From Myroides fluvii (GTDB taxonomy: Bacteria > Bacteroidota > Bacteroidia > Flavobacteriales > Flavobacteriaceae), in contig NZ_CP039934.1 of the NCBI RefSeq assembly GCF_009792295.1, forward strand, positions 2,996,501 to 3,060,500: a stretch of 64,000 nucleotides of DNA. Reading direction: 5' to 3'. Both the position numbers and the translations under genes were made by a program. Under the pieces are notes generated by a model. It saw only the letters and a list, made by a program, of their open reading frames with translations, made no database searches and was not told the origin of the DNA. This document shows, piece after piece, positions 63,640 through 64,000 of this stretch (its first letter is position 1; every line of letters begins with the position of its first letter).

Positions 63640-64000
63640 GTGGCCTATACATTAATATCAATCGTATTGATAAAATGTATATTTTATGGATAGACTGAGA
63701 AATTCTCTTTCCCCTTAAAATAAATCATTAAACAGTATATTTGATTCAGAATCAAAATATTCCAGTCATAGTTCATAAGTTTTAAACTTTCTGAATTAGA
63801 TGCTCACCTCTATTAAAAAATGAACCTCCCTATGGATAAAGCATATGAAGTAAAAGAGACGAATCCTTTTTCTTTGCGTTTATTTTACAGAATTTTCACA
63901 AAAAGCAAAAACAATTACCTATGTTTGATTAGCTAATTGTTTTTGCTATCGATCATAAGTTCTGTTAGTGGAGCACTTAAAAAAACGCCAATGAGTTACG
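63640..64000. other. Intergenic region with degenerate repeat unit and terminator
   Basis: 63800-63878 is the degraded second copy of the 79-base unit described at 60729. A 14-bp perfect stem, AGCAAAAACAATTA (63904-63917) with TAATTGTTTTTGCT (63934-63947), is a likely terminator. Nothing else is recognised up to the window end. Confidence 0.6.

Overview
The window is AT-rich DNA from a Bacteroidota bacterium, most likely a flavobacterium (Myroides-like is my best guess, at low confidence). The evidence is a SusC/SusD outer-membrane pair, DUF3408/DUF3853 conjugation-associated genes, a RadC-type JAB gene, Bacteroidota-style promoters (TAnnTTTG) and the near absence of Shine-Dalgarno sequences. 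Almost nothing looks like core chromosome. It reads as a stack of integrated mobile elements carrying anti-phage cargo.

Layout. (1) 0.1-8 kb: a Gabija-like pair (OLD/TOPRIM nuclease plus UvrD helicase), a second OLD-type ATPase and a PD-(D/E)XK-like protein, ending in an IS21-like end remnant. (2) 8.4-16.6 kb, minus strand: a translationally coupled Dnd-like operon (HTH/HARE-like protein, a 59-residue protein, DndD-like SMC ATPase, DndE fused to a HerA-type ATPase) with none of the genes that make phosphorothioate DNA. An IS66 element with a perfect 8-bp target duplication splits the 59-residue gene. (3) 16.6-18.1 kb: copy A of a conjugative-element leader plus DUF3408, then RadC. (4) 18.5-26.7 kb: a secreted small protein and a SusC-SusD-lipoprotein-S9 peptidase operon. 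(5) 27.6-30.5 kb: a highly structured, probably non-coding element, an XRE regulator with a 16-bp operator palindrome, and a large serine recombinase that has cut into a uracil-DNA glycosylase gene.

(6) 31.0-36.3 kb is the most unusual part. Four long imperfect palindromes resemble integron attC sites and separate three gene cassettes, all on the plus strand: Zn-ribbon/DUF1643-like/WG-repeat; a TIR protein; and a TPR plus Cas4-like protein. No integron integrase is present. The outer arm that starts each cassette is complementary to the outer arm that ends the same cassette, as expected if cassettes excise as circles. (7) 36.3-45.7 kb: an integrative mobilizable element (accessory protein, relaxase, MobC, primase, helicase, DUF3853, tyrosine recombinase) with candidate iterons and a candidate oriT, carrying a HEPN plus reverse-transcriptase pair as cargo. 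(8) 45.7-54 kb: tandem repeats, a Crp fragment, an acetyltransferase, an orphan group II intron 3' end, a MerR-controlled pair and hypotheticals. (9) 54.0-60.6 kb: copy B of the leader/DUF3408 block in inverted orientation, then a four-gene island ending in a nuclease-like NACHT NTPase. (10) 60.7-64 kb: hypothetical and leucine-rich-repeat genes between degenerate direct repeats.

Together the cargo includes at least six candidate defence modules: Gabija-like, OLD plus nuclease-like, Dnd-like, TIR, RT-HEPN and NACHT. They sit in independently mobile carriers. The carriers show three recurring junction types: a tRNA-Ser-like 3' end followed by a hairpin, the attC-like arms, and an ACGGAATTCCGT-type palindrome where unrelated defence modules abut the DUF3408 leader. 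All functions are inferred by reading the sequence; no database search was run.
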